From: Opitutaceae bacterium
Lineage (GTDB): Bacteria; Verrucomicrobiota; Verrucomicrobiia; Opitutales; Opitutaceae
Assembly (NCBI GenBank): GCA_028688225.1
Contig: JAQTYQ010000004.1
Span: 143,929 to 207,928 of the forward strand
Direction of reading: 5' to 3'
Length of the DNA stretch: 64,000 bases
Shown here: positions 24,818 to 34,717 of the stretch, piece by piece
Layout: every line of letters begins with the position of its first letter
How positions within the stretch are numbered: the first letter of the stretch is position 1
Notes under the pieces: generated by a model
The model's database searches: none
What the model was told of the DNA's origin: nothing
What the model saw: the letters and a program-made list of their open reading frames with translations, nothing else
Translations under genes and position numbers: made by a program

Positions 24818-24908
24818 GGCGTGGAGGTGCAGGCCGGTTGTGGAGGAACGCTACTAAAACCGCGAGCGCATCTTTTTGGTTTCGCTGGGCCGGATTTTTG
24901 CTACACCC

Positions 24909-26231
24909 ATGCCCAGCATGAGCGCCGAGTCCTCGCCCCAGCAGGAGCCCCGTCTGAAGTTGAAACTGCATCCGGACAAGGTTCCCGCCCAACCGTTGCC
25001 TGCCCCATCGACCACCCCGCCGCCGGCATCCGGACAGACGACGCCCCCTGCGGCCTCCACTCCACCCGCTCCGGTTCCGCCGGCCGCACCGCCGAAGAAA
25101 CCGCGGATGTCGATCTCGCCTTTGGCGGCCACACAGTCGGCGCCGCCTCTCCCCGTACAACCGCCGGCGGCTCCGGCGGCTTCGATGGCGGTTGGTTCCG
25201 CTCCTCCCACCGAGCCCGCCGGGACCGGCCCGGAAAAGGTCAAACTCAAGGTGCGTGTTCCCATTCAGTCGCTGGAAGCGGGACCACCGGCTGGATCGGC
25301 TCTTCCGGCCGAACCACCGGCGGCTCCACCAGCCGAGCCGCGCGCGGCCGACCTGCCTGCCGAAGGCGGGATCGAGGAAGCAGCCAAACTTCAGTTGAAA
25401 TCCAAGGGACCGCCACCCTCTGCATCCACGCCGCCGGCCCCGCCGACCGCAGGTTCGATCCCGCCCATCCTGCCGCTGTCGGCGCCAGTGCCCCCGCCCA
25501 CCTTCACCCCGGCGGCGGAGCACAGTCCGCAATCAAGCAACAGCCCGCCAGCCGAGATTGGCGCGATCCGCCGGGCCTCCGCTCCGCCTTTTTCTCCTCC
25601 ATCACCTGTCGAGATGCCGCCCGTTCAGCCCGCCGTCGCAACCGGTGGTGTGCAAGCAATATCCCGGCGTCCAGGTTCCTGGAAACTGGCCGTTGGCGGC
25701 ATCGGTTTGCTGGTGGTCATCGGTGTGGCTTATATGGGTTACCGCCGATCCACCGCTGTGCCGGTGCCTCCGCCCAAACCGGTAGTGGTCGGGAAACCGG
25801 CGCCGACGCCGGTGGAGGCCAAACCTGCGGCCAAACCTCAGACTACGCTGGGTCAGGCGGTTGAAAAGGCGCGCGAGACGGTTGCCGCGGTCGAGGCGAA
25901 CCATACCGCGCCGGCTGTTGCAGTGATCCGGTCGGAAACCGCTCCCGCGCCGGTTGCCGCCCAAGTCACGCCGTCATCGCCTCCCGCTGCTCCGGCGGCC
26001 TCGGCCGTCATTTCCGGCCCAAACCCGGAGTTCCGGACATTCGTCGAAAAGCTCAAGATCGGCGGCGTGCGCATCGGTCCGCCTCCGCGCCTGCTTCTTG
26101 AAGGCGTGACTTACAAACCGGGTGACGTCATCTACCAGCCGTTTGGCATTGTCTTCGTCGGCGTGGACGCGAAGACCAAAGAGCTTTTGTTCAAGGACGA
26201 CACCGGCGCCGTGGTCCGTCGCCGGTATTGA
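24909..26231 (+). CDS. Proline-rich single-pass membrane protein, unknown
   Basis: About 440 residues. The N-terminal 250 residues are Pro/Ala-rich and low-complexity, punctuated by three similar basic-hydrophobic patches: RLKLKLHPD, KVKLKVRVP and KLQLKSKG. One membrane helix follows (LAVGGIGLLVVIGVAYMGYR). The outer part contains a second Pro/Ala linker and an ordered C-terminal domain of about 70 residues: FRTFVEKLKIGGVRIGPPPR, LLEGVTYKPGDVIYQ and FVGVDAKTKELLFKD. The N-terminus is inside if the positive-inside rule holds. No function is known; start could be the ATG 9 nt later. Confidence 0.75.
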   Translation: MPSMSAESSPQQEPRLKLKLHPDKVPAQPLPAPSTTPPPASGQTTPPAASTPPAPVPPAAPPKKPRMSISPLAATQSAPPLPVQPPAAPAASMAVGSAPPTEPAGTGPEKVKLKVRVPIQSLEAGPPAGSALPAEPPAAPPAEPRAADLPAEGGIEEAAKLQLKSKGPPPSASTPPAPPTAGSIPPILPLSAPVPPPTFTPAAEHSPQSSNSPPAEIGAIRRASAPPFSPPSPVEMPPVQPAVATGGVQAISRRPGSWKLAVGGIGLLVVIGVAYMGYRRSTAVPVPPPKPVVVGKPAPTPVEAKPAAKPQTTLGQAVEKARETVAAVEANHTAPAVAVIRSETAPAPVAAQVTPSSPPAAPAASAVISGPNPEFRTFVEKLKIGGVRIGPPPRLLLEGVTYKPGDVIYQPFGIVFVGVDAKTKELLFKDDTGAVVRRRY

Positions 26232-26332
26232 GTCGCCGGCAAAAACCGGGAGGTGCTCATGAATCCGGCGGCAGGGTCTACGCAGCGTAGTCCGGCGGCT
26301 TGATCAGGAACGGCAGTCGCCGGCCGCATGCC

Positions 26333-27490
26333 TCACCATCGCTCAATGGGGCCGGGGGGCACGGGGATGGCGGCGGGCCGCGGGGCACTGTCGTCGCGCA
26401 TGAAGGAGGCGACGAGTTTCGGCAGGCGGTATTTGGGCAGCAATTCACCCCGGGCGTCGCAAAATTGCATGCGCCAGGTCCGATAGACGGTGAGTGCCGC
26501 GTGAAACTCGGCCCGGGTGCGAAACGCGGCGAGCCGGCGTCGAAACTCCACCGCCGGACCGAAGCGCCGGGCATACCAGGCCGCAACCTTGCGGAACATC
26601 CGGCAGCCGGTCTCCTCCCCGAAAATTTCGATCATGAGGTCGAGATGGCGGCACATCACCCGCACCCGCTCGTCGAACGATGGCTCCGGCAGCAGTTCCC
26701 CGGTGCGCAGGTAATGGCAGGTCTGCTGGAAAATCCAGGGATTGTAAAAGGCGCCGCGGCCGATGCTCACCCCGGCGCAGCCGGTCTCGTCGAGCATCTT
26801 TTTCGCGGCCTCGGGCGTGGTGATGTCGCCGTTGCCGATGACGGGAACACTGCGGACCGCCCTGACCACGGCGCAGATGCCCGCCAGGTCGACGGTGCCG
26901 CCAAAACCCTGGGCCCGGGTGCGGCCATGCACAAAGATGGCGGCCACCCCCGCATCCTCCAGCACCCGGGCGAGTTCCGGTGCGGTCAAATTGTCGCGGT
27001 CCCAGCCGAGGCGCATCTTGGCGGTGACCGGGATCTTCACCGCCGCGACCATGCCGCACACCAGCTCCGCGGTTTTCCGGAGCTCGGTCATCATGGCCGA
27101 GCCGCCGCCGATTTTCGTGACCTTGCGCACGGGGCAGCCCATGTTGATGTCAACCGAGGCGATGCCGAGGGCTTCGATCTGAACGGCGGCGTCGCGCATC
27201 TCGGCGGGTACACTGCCGAAAAGCTGCACCGCGAGCGGCCGGTCCGCGGGACAGGTTTGGATGAGCTGGAGGGCCCGGCGGTTTTTCTCGAGCAGTGAGC
27301 GGGCGTTGACGAGATCGGTGGTGGCCCAGCCGAGTCCACCCAGCTCGCGGATTGCCAGCCGCATGGGCAGGTTGGTGTAGCCTGCCAGCGGCGAGAGAAA
27401 CAGATTCGACGAAAGCTCGTAGGAGCCGAGGCGCATGGGTCTGTCAACCTTGGACGGGCGCCGAGCAGGGGCAAGGCTGGGCGCGCTCAC
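26333..27490 (-). CDS. dus: tRNA-dihydrouridine synthase
   Basis: An FMN enzyme that reduces uridine to dihydrouridine in tRNA. The 385-residue TIM barrel has LFLSPLAGYTNLPMRLAIRE, the catalytic cysteine motif DINMGCPVRKVTKIGGGSAM, MRLGWDRDN, FVHGRTRAQGF (FMN phosphate side) and VSIGRGAFYNPWIF. It is closest in pattern to DusB. The most likely start is uncertain because the first 18 residues are non-conserved; Met19 (MRLGSYEL) is an alternative. Confidence 0.92.
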   Translation of the reverse strand: MSAPSLAPARRPSKVDRPMRLGSYELSSNLFLSPLAGYTNLPMRLAIRELGGLGWATTDLVNARSLLEKNRRALQLIQTCPADRPLAVQLFGSVPAEMRDAAVQIEALGIASVDINMGCPVRKVTKIGGGSAMMTELRKTAELVCGMVAAVKIPVTAKMRLGWDRDNLTAPELARVLEDAGVAAIFVHGRTRAQGFGGTVDLAGICAVVRAVRSVPVIGNGDITTPEAAKKMLDETGCAGVSIGRGAFYNPWIFQQTCHYLRTGELLPEPSFDERVRVMCRHLDLMIEIFGEETGCRMFRKVAAWYARRFGPAVEFRRRLAAFRTRAEFHAALTVYRTWRMQFCDARGELLPKYRLPKLVASFMRDDSAPRPAAIPVPPGPIERW

Positions 27491-27504
27491 CTTATTTGGC
27501 TGAT

Positions 27505-27573
27505 TCAGTCGGCGAGGTCGGCGAATAGCCTTTCCCAGGCGGTCTCATCGCCAAGCGTGTCGAACACCGTCAA
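27505..27573 (-). pseudogene. Possible 3' remnant of a lost gene
   Basis: A 22-codon frame on the minus strand reads VFDTLGDETAWERLFADLAD and then a TGA stop. It looks like a natural protein C-terminus but has no upstream coding sequence; the sequence above it is AT-rich and has a TAA in frame. It is probably what is left of a deleted gene, though chance cannot be excluded at this length. Confidence 0.3.
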
Positions 27574-27759
27574 TTATAGGGTAAATCCCCCAGAAAAGGC
27601 GGGCATATTCAAATTATACCATCATCAACACACTCATAGGTTTGCCATTTTTGAAATCCCATCTAAACAAACATCCCTAGATTGGTCTTGGTCCATTGCG
27701 CACAAAGCGGAAGACGTTCTGAAAAAGTATCTCGGATCTGAAAGGCACCGGATTTACCC
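27574..27759. other. AT-rich intergenic region before sensor kinase
   Basis: About 190 nt of clearly lower GC than its flanks, with no gene supported. It probably contains the promoter of the histidine kinase operon. No clear operator is recognised. Confidence 0.5.
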
Positions 27760-29934
27760 ATGTCTTGGTCCAACCAACAACGGGTTTATGCACGGATCTA
27801 TTGGCCGATGGTCCTGTCCCCCCTCGCGGTGGGCGCGCTGGTGGCGGGCATTTCCGGCGCGCTCTATCTGCGTGAATCCAGCCAGAGCCGGCAGAATTTA
27901 TACATCCTCGAGTCCAGCCGGGTCGAGATGCTGGCCCACATCCTCGAGCGCAGCCTGCAGTCGGTCACGAGTGATCTGCGCGTACTGGCAAGCGGCGACG
28001 GTCTGGTGGCCTATCTTTCCTCCGGCCATCCGGTCGATCTCGACCGGGCGGTGCAGCGGGCCAGCTTTTTCAGCCGGCAGCAAAACGATTACGATCAGAT
28101 CCGCTACCTCGACGAGCGCGGCGCCGAGGTCATCCGGGTCAATCAGAACGGCAGCATCGCTTCGCCCAACCGGCTGCAGAACAAGTCCGACCGCCCCTAT
28201 TTTCGCAACGCGCAGCCGTTGAATCCCGGCCAGGTTTACGTATCGGCCTTTGATCTCAACGCCGAGGACGGCCGCATTGCGACGCCGTTCAAGCCCATCA
28301 TCCGTTTCTCGACGCCGGTGTTCGATTCGGCCGGTCGACGACAGGGCGTTTACGTCATCAATTACGTTGGCGCGCAGCTCTTCACGCGGCTTGGACAATT
28401 CGTGCCGCTCTATCAGCACCGGCTGCGGGTGCTCAATGCCCAGGGATACTGGCTCAAAGCCGCGTCATCCGTCCAGGAGTGGGGTTTCCTGTTTCCCGAC
28501 CGGGCCGGGATGACCCTGGCCCGGACTGAGCCCGCCCTCTGGAATCGCATCCTCCGCGAACCGGAAGGACGGGCCCGCTACGGAGGCGGACTCCTGACCT
28601 GGCGCCGCGTCGGCCTGCTTGAGATCGCGGCCGGCGACTCCGGTGCCGTGATCACGGCGGATCCCTTTCTGGTCGTCGCAGCGGAAGTATCGGCCGAAGA
28701 ATGGGCGGCAACCTTTCGCGGCCTGCGGCAGACTTTTCTCATCATCGCCGCGGTGCTGCTGCTGTTGATCACGGCCGGCCTGTGGATGTTCCGCTCACGG
28801 CAGCAGATGCTCGAGGAGCGGGACCGGTTTTTCACCCTGACACGGGACATGCTGTGCGTGGCCGGATTCGACGGCTACTTCAAGCGGCTCAATCCCGCCT
28901 GGGGAAAGACCCTGGGCTACACGAACGACGAATTGTTGTCCCGGCCGTTCCTGGAATTTGTGCATCCGGATGATCGCGCGCAGACCCACAAAGAGGCGGC
29001 CGGTCTGGCCCACGGCCGGGAAACCGTCTCCTTCGAAAACCGTTATCGCTGCAAGGACGGATCGTACCGCTGGCTGCTCTGGAGTTCACGGTCCATCGTC
29101 AGCGAGCAGCTGATCTTTGCCTCGGCCCGCGACGTGACAGAGCGCAAGCACGACGAGGAGAAAATCCAGCAGCTGCACACCGACCTCCAGCGGCGGGCCG
29201 CCCAACTGGAGGCGGCCAATCACGAACTGGAGGCCTTCTCTTATTCTGTTTCGCACGACCTGCGCGCGCCGCTGCGCCACATCGACGGCTTCACCAGCCT
29301 GCTGGAGAAGCAGCTGGCTCCGACACCGGACGAAAAGGTGCGCCACTATCTCAGAGTCATCTCCGGTGCCGCCCAGCAGATGGGCCGTCTCATCGACGAT
29401 CTGCTCGCCTTCTCCCGGGCCGGGCGGATGCAGTTAAGGCCGGCCCTGGTGGATCAGGACGCGCTCGTGGCGACCATCATCCGTGAAGGTGCCCTTGAGC
29501 AAGGCGCGCGCCCGATCCAGTGGTCCATCGCGCCCCTGCCGCGGGTGCAGGCCGACCCCGCCATGTTGCGGCAGGTCTGGTTTAATCTCATCGACAATGC
29601 CATCAAGTACTCCGGCAAGTCCCCGCACCCGCAGATCGAGATCAGCGGACACGCGGATGCGGCCACGGGGAAGCTGGTCTGCTCGATCCGGGACAACGGG
29701 GCGGGCTTCGACATGCAGTATGTCGGCAAGCTCTTCCATATTTTCCAACGTCTGCATGGCGCCGGTGAATTCGATGGCACCGGAATCGGCCTGGCCAATG
29801 TGCGGCGCATCGTCGAGCGCCACGGCGGCCGTGTCTGGGCCGAAGGCCGGGTGGGCGCGGGCGCCACGTTTTACTTCTGTCTGCCGGACGGTGCTTCGCC
29901 GCCGGCGCCATGCTCAACCCCCCAACCCGTATGA
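27760..29934 (+). CDS. Membrane sensor histidine kinase (sensor-PAS-HisKA-HATPase)
   Basis: A 724-residue kinase. Membrane helix 1 is near residues 14-36 and helix 2 near 325-345 (FLIIAAVLLLLITAGLWMF). The periplasmic part between them looks like a Cache-type sensor (YLDERGAEVIRVNQNG, FRNAQPLNPGQVYVSAFDLN). A PAS/PAC unit follows (GYFKRLNPAWGKTLGYT; ENRYRCKDGSYRWLLW). HisKA has SVSHDLRAPLRHIDGF (His near 500) and the ATP domain has NLIDNAIKYS and GTGIGLANVRRIVERHGG. It overlaps the response regulator by 4 nt. The signal sensed is unknown. Confidence 0.9.
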   Translation: MSWSNQQRVYARIYWPMVLSPLAVGALVAGISGALYLRESSQSRQNLYILESSRVEMLAHILERSLQSVTSDLRVLASGDGLVAYLSSGHPVDLDRAVQRASFFSRQQNDYDQIRYLDERGAEVIRVNQNGSIASPNRLQNKSDRPYFRNAQPLNPGQVYVSAFDLNAEDGRIATPFKPIIRFSTPVFDSAGRRQGVYVINYVGAQLFTRLGQFVPLYQHRLRVLNAQGYWLKAASSVQEWGFLFPDRAGMTLARTEPALWNRILREPEGRARYGGGLLTWRRVGLLEIAAGDSGAVITADPFLVVAAEVSAEEWAATFRGLRQTFLIIAAVLLLLITAGLWMFRSRQQMLEERDRFFTLTRDMLCVAGFDGYFKRLNPAWGKTLGYTNDELLSRPFLEFVHPDDRAQTHKEAAGLAHGRETVSFENRYRCKDGSYRWLLWSSRSIVSEQLIFASARDVTERKHDEEKIQQLHTDLQRRAAQLEAANHELEAFSYSVSHDLRAPLRHIDGFTSLLEKQLAPTPDEKVRHYLRVISGAAQQMGRLIDDLLAFSRAGRMQLRPALVDQDALVATIIREGALEQGARPIQWSIAPLPRVQADPAMLRQVWFNLIDNAIKYSGKSPHPQIEISGHADAATGKLVCSIRDNGAGFDMQYVGKLFHIFQRLHGAGEFDGTGIGLANVRRIVERHGGRVWAEGRVGAGATFYFCLPDGASPPAPCSTPQPV

Positions 29935-30386
29935 ACGAACTGCGCAGCATCCTGCTCGCCGAGGACAATCCCCATGATGTCGAGCTGACCCTCGCCGCCC
30001 TGGCCGAACACAACCTCGCCAACGAGGTCGTGGTCGTCGCCGACGGCGAGCAGGCGCTCGACTACCTTCACTTCCGTGGCCGCTTCAAGTTACGGGCCGA
30101 CGGCAACCCCGCCGTCGTGCTCCTCGACCTCAAGATGCCCAAGATCGACGGCCTGGAGGTGCTGCGCGCTGTCAAACAGGACGAGAAGCTCAAGACCATC
30201 CCGGTGGTCATGCTCACCTCTTCGCGCGAGGAGCAGGATCTGGTGCGCAGCTACCAGCTCGGAGTCAACGCCTACGTCGTGAAGCCGGTCGATTTCCAAG
30301 CCTTCATCGAAGCGGTGAAGCAAGTCGGCGTATTCTGGGCGATCCACAACGAACCGCCGCCCGGCAGCGTCCACGTCACCCACTGA
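29931..30386 (+). CDS. Single-domain response regulator (Rcp1-like)
   Basis: A 151-residue receiver with no output domain. It has the acidic pair in LLAEDNPHDVEL, the phospho-acceptor Asp in VVLLDLKMPKIDGLE, Thr in VVMLTSSREEQD and Lys in YVVKPVDF. The Rcp1-type pattern, with a long insert around LDYLHFRGRFKL, is typical partners of phytochrome-like HisKA kinases. ATG at 29931 overlaps the kinase stop (ATGA), so this start is preferred to the longer frame. It may pass phosphate to the next gene product. Confidence 0.92.
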   Translation: MNELRSILLAEDNPHDVELTLAALAEHNLANEVVVVADGEQALDYLHFRGRFKLRADGNPAVVLLDLKMPKIDGLEVLRAVKQDEKLKTIPVVMLTSSREEQDLVRSYQLGVNAYVVKPVDFQAFIEAVKQVGVFWAIHNEPPPGSVHVTH

Positions 30387-30415
30387 AGCCCGGCCCGGGC
30401 CCCCCTCCATCCGCC

Positions 30416-32344
30416 ATGTCCCGCGAGTCCATGCCCTTGTTTCCGCCTCGCATCCTCCATCTGGAGGACAATCCCGCCGACGCCGAATTAATCCACGCCT
30501 CGCTGGACCGGGAATGGCCCGGCTGCCGCGTCACGCGCGTGGAGACGCGGACTGATTTTCTCGGAGCCCTGCAGCAAATCGAGTACAATCTGATTCTGTC
30601 GGATTTTTCCATGCCCGGATTTGACGGCCTGTCGGCGCTGGCGCTCGCCCGCCAGTACCGGCCGGAAATGCCGTTCATTTTCCTCTCCGGCACCATCGGC
30701 GAGGATTACGCCGTCGAAGCGCTGAGGCACGGGGCAACCGACTACGTGCTCAAGGATCGCATGGGCCGGCTGGTGACCGCCATCCGCCGGGCCCTCGAGG
30801 AGATGGAGGAGCACCGGCGGCGGCGGACCGCCGAAGAGCGCCTGCGTGAGCAGGCCGAGCTGCTCGACAAGGCGCGGGACGCCATCTGTGTGACGGATCT
30901 GGAGGGCTGCCTCACCTACCTGAACCAGAGTGCCGAGCGCCTGCTCGGCTGGACGGCCGCCGAGGCCCACGGCCAGCCGCTGGCCAAACGGCTGAGCCGG
31001 CTGGCGGGCACCGGCCTCGCCGAAGCCCAGCGCGCCGTGCTGGCCGACGGATCCTGGGCGGGCGAGTTGCACATGGCCGCCCCGTCGGGCGGCACGCTCG
31101 TGGTCGACAGCCACTGGACCCTCGTGCGCGACGCGGAGGGCCGTCCGCAATCGATCCTGCTGATCAACACCGACATCACCGAGCAGAAAAAGCTGGAGAA
31201 CCAACTCCTGCGGGCGCAGCGCATGGAGAGTATCGGCACGCTCACCGGCGGCATCGCCCACGATCTCAACAACGTCCTCGCGCCCATTCTCATGGCCGTG
31301 CAAATCCTGCAGAGGAGCGTGACCGACGCGCCGGGCAAGAAGCTGCTCGGAACCCTAGAGACCAGCGCCGAGCGTGGCGCGGCCCTCATTCGGCAGTTGA
31401 TGACTTTTGCCCGCGGTTCCGAGGCCCGGCGGACGGAACTGCAGATCCGCACGGTGATCGGCGATGTGGAAAAACTCCTGCGCCAGACCCTGCCGCGCTC
31501 CATCGAGCTGCAGGTGCGCTACACGGCCGAGCCCTGGCTCATCAGCGGCGACGCCTCCCAGTTGGGCCAGGTGCTCATGAATCTGGCCGTCAACGCCCGG
31601 GACGCCATGCCGGAGGGCGGACGCATCGAGATCATCACCGACAATGCCATCCTGGACGAGGTTCGCGCCCGCCTGCTTCCGGAATGCCGGCCTGGTCCCT
31701 ACCTGCATATCACGGTCGCCGACACCGGCACCGGCATCCCGCCCGAAATCATCGAGAAGATCTTTGACCCTTTCTTCACCACCAAGGAGCCCGGCAAAGG
31801 CACGGGCCTCGGGCTGTCCACGGTGCGGGGAATCCTCAAGGGTCATGACGGGGCCCTGCACGTTGAAAGCGAAGTCGGCCGCGGCACGGCTTTCCACATC
31901 TACCTGCCGGCATTGCCGGGGTCACAGGAGCCGCCGGCCACGGCCGCCCGCCCGGCGCCGGACCGCGGGCACGGCGAGGGTATTCTGGTGATCGATGACG
32001 ATGATGCTGTGCGCGAGGTGATGTGCTCGGCGCTGAAAACCTTTGGCTACAAAGTGCGCTCCGCGGCGGATGGTCAAACCGGCGTGAACGAATACCGCGG
32101 TCACGCCGGGGAGATTGATCTGGTGTTGACCGATATGATGATGCCCGGTCTGGCCGGAGTGGAGGTCATCAAGACGCTGCGGGACATCAGCCCCACGGTC
32201 CGGATCATCGCCATGAGCGGGCTGATGGAGGCTGCCGCGCTCAAGGAGGAGAAGGCGAGTTTCGGCCGGCTGGAAGTACTCCCAAAGCCGCTCAGCATCG
32301 AGTTGCTGCTGACCACCGTCCGCCGGCTGCTGACGATGCCTTAA
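30416..32344 (+). CDS. Hybrid histidine kinase (REC-PAS-HisKA-HATPase-REC)
   Basis: A 642-residue cytoplasmic protein. The N-terminal receiver has [12 protein letters not shown], Asp in [14 protein letters not shown] and Lys in [13 protein letters not shown] follows ([20 protein letters not shown]). HisKA has [15 protein letters not shown] and the ATP domain has [14 protein letters not shown] and [16 protein letters not shown]. The C-terminal receiver has [11 protein letters not shown] and Asp in [11 protein letters not shown]. No membrane helix and no DNA-binding output is present. It starts 30 nt after the response regulator and completes a likely three-gene phosphorelay operon. Confidence 0.92.
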   Translation: MSRESMPLFPPRILHLEDNPADAELIHASLDREWPGCRVTRVETRTDFLGALQQIEYNLILSDFSMPGFDGLSALALARQYRPEMPFIFLSGTIGEDYAVEALRHGATDYVLKDRMGRLVTAIRRALEEMEEHRRRRTAEERLREQAELLDKARDAICVTDLEGCLTYLNQSAERLLGWTAAEAHGQPLAKRLSRLAGTGLAEAQRAVLADGSWAGELHMAAPSGGTLVVDSHWTLVRDAEGRPQSILLINTDITEQKKLENQLLRAQRMESIGTLTGGIAHDLNNVLAPILMAVQILQRSVTDAPGKKLLGTLETSAERGAALIRQLMTFARGSEARRTELQIRTVIGDVEKLLRQTLPRSIELQVRYTAEPWLISGDASQLGQVLMNLAVNARDAMPEGGRIEIITDNAILDEVRARLLPECRPGPYLHITVADTGTGIPPEIIEKIFDPFFTTKEPGKGTGLGLSTVRGILKGHDGALHVESEVGRGTAFHIYLPALPGSQEPPATAARPAPDRGHGEGILVIDDDDAVREVMCSALKTFGYKVRSAADGQTGVNEYRGHAGEIDLVLTDMMMPGLAGVEVIKTLRDISPTVRIIAMSGLMEAAALKEEKASFGRLEVLPKPLSIELLLTTVRRLLTMP

Positions 32345-33498
32345 CGCCCGGCCAGCGCACGTTGCATCCGGGCGAGCGCCTCGGCCAGCGTGGCGCGCGG
32401 GCAGCCGAAGTTGAGGCGGAGGTAGGTGCCCGGCCGGGCGCCGAAGTGGCGGCCGTCGGACAGGCCGACACCGTGATTTTCGAAGTGGGTGACGGGATCC
32501 TTCAGGCCGAGGGCTTCAACATTGAACCAGGCGAGATAAGTCGCCTCGACCGGCGCCTCGATCCGCATGCCGGGCAGGGCGCGGGCCGTGTCGTCGAGCA
32601 GGAAGTCGCGGTTGCCGCACAGGTAGTCCAGGAGGGCCCGGCGCCAGGGTTCGCCATGGCGATAGGCGGCCTCGCAGGCCGCATAGCCCAGGCAGTTGAC
32701 CTCGGCGACAATGCCGGCGGCGGCGCGGATGAACTGGGCGCGCAGGCTTGCATCGGGGATGATCGCGAGGGAGGTGCCGAAGCCGGGCAGGTTGTAGGTC
32801 TTGCTTGGCGCGATGAACGTGATGGTGCGCCGGGCAATCTCGCCGCCGAGCGTGCCCGTCGGCACGTGCGGCAGGTCGTCGAGGATGAGGTCGCAATGAA
32901 TCTCGTCGGAGCAAAGGAGGAGCCGGTGTCGGAGGCAGAACTCGGCGAGGCGCCCGAGTTCGTCGCGGCGGAAGACCCGCGCAACGGGATTGTGCGGATT
33001 GCACAGGAAAAAAAGCCGGGTCTGCGGCGTGACGGCCCGCTCCAGCGCGTCCCAGTCGATCTCCCAGCGATGGGCGGCGGAGTCGAGGGCCAGCGGCGCC
33101 GTGATGACCTGCCGGTCCTGGTGCGCGGGCGCGGTCATGAACGGCGGGTAGACCGGGGTGTTGCACAGCACGGCCTCGCCGGCCCGGGTGAACGCGCGCG
33201 CCGCGACGTTCAGGCCGACCACCAGCCCGGGCAGCCACACGAGCCAGGAGGGCTCGATGATCCAGCCGTGGCGCGCCTCCAGGGCCTCGACCACGGCCTC
33301 GACGGTGGCTTTCACTGGCCGCGCATAGCCGAACACGCCGTGGTCGACACGGGCGTGCAGGGCCGCGATGACCTCGGGCGGGGAGCGGAAATCCATGTCG
33401 GCCACCCACAGCGGCAGGACGTCACGCCCGGCGTACTTCTGCCATTTCTGCGAGTCGGTTTCGCGGCGGTCGATCGGCGTGTCAAAATCGTAGGTCAT
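32341..33498 (-). CDS. MalY/PatB family PLP-dependent C-S lyase
   Basis: A fold-type I aminotransferase-like enzyme that cleaves cystathionine or related C-S substrates. The 385 residues start at MTYDFDTPIDRRETDSQKW, characteristic of MalY/PatB. Conserved parts are LPLWVADMDFRSPPEV, FFLCNPHNPVARVF, SDEIHCDLI and the PLP-lysine segment SKTYNLPGFGTSL, where PGFG replaces the more usual AGL. The frame extends to 33603 but the upstream part is unlike the family. It could supply the beta-lyase step of transsulfuration. It is convergent with the phosphorelay operon, overlapping by about 4 nt. Confidence 0.88.
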   Translation of the reverse strand: MTYDFDTPIDRRETDSQKWQKYAGRDVLPLWVADMDFRSPPEVIAALHARVDHGVFGYARPVKATVEAVVEALEARHGWIIEPSWLVWLPGLVVGLNVAARAFTRAGEAVLCNTPVYPPFMTAPAHQDRQVITAPLALDSAAHRWEIDWDALERAVTPQTRLFFLCNPHNPVARVFRRDELGRLAEFCLRHRLLLCSDEIHCDLILDDLPHVPTGTLGGEIARRTITFIAPSKTYNLPGFGTSLAIIPDASLRAQFIRAAAGIVAEVNCLGYAACEAAYRHGEPWRRALLDYLCGNRDFLLDDTARALPGMRIEAPVEATYLAWFNVEALGLKDPVTHFENHGVGLSDGRHFGARPGTYLRLNFGCPRATLAEALARMQRALAGR

Positions 33499-33759
33499 GT
33501 ACGGGCGGGCCGAAAACGTAAGCACAGTTCTTTGCAGAAGGACACGGATTTTTATCTCTGACGCGGATGGCGCCTCGCGACGATTTTTCCCGGCCGACGG
33601 CACAGGCTAGGCAAACCTGACCCGCCTCCGGAACCGGGCGGAAAACTAAGTTCCGGAGCCATCGCCACTTGCCACACCGGTCCGTCCGGCACCGCACCAG
33701 CTACCAAAGGCACAGTTCGACACTCAATCACATCACCAACGCTCAAGGAGGAAACCAGT

Positions 33760-34221
33760 ATGCGCAGTATCATTCATTACACCAACCCTCGCCGCACCAG
33801 CCTGCTGCCGTCGTTCGGCTTTGCCACCCGCAGCCCGTGGACGGGCCTCGAGGGTGAAATCGACCGGCTCTTCGGAGCCGCGCTGTCCGACTTCATGACG
33901 CCGGTCTTTGCCAACCGCTTTCCGGTCGACCTCTATGAGGACAAGGACAACACCTATGTCCGGGCCGAACTGCCGGGCGTGAACCGCGACGACATCAACG
34001 TCGAAATGGCCGACGGCTATCTGACCATCAGCGCCAGCCGCAAGAACCAGGCTGCTGACGGCAAGGACGAGCAGGCTTTTTCGCTCAGCCGCTCGGTGAG
34101 CATCCCCGAGGACGTGCATGCCGACAAGGTGAGCGCGGCCTACGAGAACGGTGTTCTCACCGTCACGCTGCCGAAGAAGGAGGAGGCCAAGCCGAGGAAG
34201 ATCAGCGTTGCGGTGAAATGA
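33760..34221 (+). CDS. Small heat-shock protein Hsp20 (alpha-crystallin), copy 1
   Basis: An ATP-independent holding chaperone. 153 residues with an N-terminal aromatic-rich arm, then the alpha-crystallin domain: FPVDLYEDKDNTYVRAELPG, INVEMADGYLTISA and the closing YENGVLTVTLPKKEEAKPRK (the GVL and I/V-x-I/V region). It has a perfect ribosome site AAGGAGG 8 nt before the ATG, stronger than nearly all others in the window, in line with high induced expression. A CIRCE element is not seen in the 260 nt upstream. Confidence 0.93.
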   Translation: MRSIIHYTNPRRTSLLPSFGFATRSPWTGLEGEIDRLFGAALSDFMTPVFANRFPVDLYEDKDNTYVRAELPGVNRDDINVEMADGYLTISASRKNQAADGKDEQAFSLSRSVSIPEDVHADKVSAAYENGVLTVTLPKKEEAKPRKISVAVK

Positions 34222-34278
34222 TCACCACCGGCTGCGATCCGAAACCAAACTTCAACAACGAAGCAGGAGGTTTTTGCC

Positions 34279-34683
34279 ATGTCATTGATTCAAGATCTGG
34301 TTCCAGCATTCACCCGTTCGCTCTCCCGCCGGCACGAAGGTGCCGCGCGCGATCCGGAGCCGACGGTCAAACCCTTGCATGAAGTGAAAGAGACGGACGA
34401 GGCGTGGGGCTTGCAGGTTTACCTGCCGGGCGTCGCCAAGGACGGGCTCGAATTCACCGCCGAGGAGGGCCTGATCACCATCTGCGGCCGCCGCGGTTGG
34501 AAGGCACCCGACGGCTGGACGGTGCTCTACCGGGAGTCCGTGGAGGCGCCCTACGAGCTGGTCCTGCAGCACGACAACACCATCGACGTGGAGAAGATTC
34601 ATGCCGAGCTGAAGGATGGTGTGCTGCGGGTCTCGCTGCCGAAGGCGGAGGCGGTCAAGCCGCGCAAGATCACGGTGAACTGA
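34279..34683 (+). CDS. Small heat-shock protein Hsp20, copy 2
   Basis: 134 residues, 57 nt after copy 1 and with its own AGGAGG site 8 nt before the ATG. The alpha-crystallin domain is recognisable (LQVYLPGVAKDGLEF, TAEEGLITICGRR, then AELKDGVLRVSLPKAEAVKP). The N-terminal arm is short and unlike that of copy 1, and the domain is clearly diverged, so the pair is not a recent duplication. The two may form mixed oligomers. Confidence 0.88.
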   Translation: MSLIQDLVPAFTRSLSRRHEGAARDPEPTVKPLHEVKETDEAWGLQVYLPGVAKDGLEFTAEEGLITICGRRGWKAPDGWTVLYRESVEAPYELVLQHDNTIDVEKIHAELKDGVLRVSLPKAEAVKPRKITVN

Positions 34684-34717
34684 GACCATTTTATTGATGC
34701 TCGCAAAATAGCCTGAC

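Noticed and set aside
33499..33759. CIRCE operator before the Hsp20 genes
   Set aside because: No TTAGCACTC-N9-GAGTGCTAA-like inverted repeat is present.
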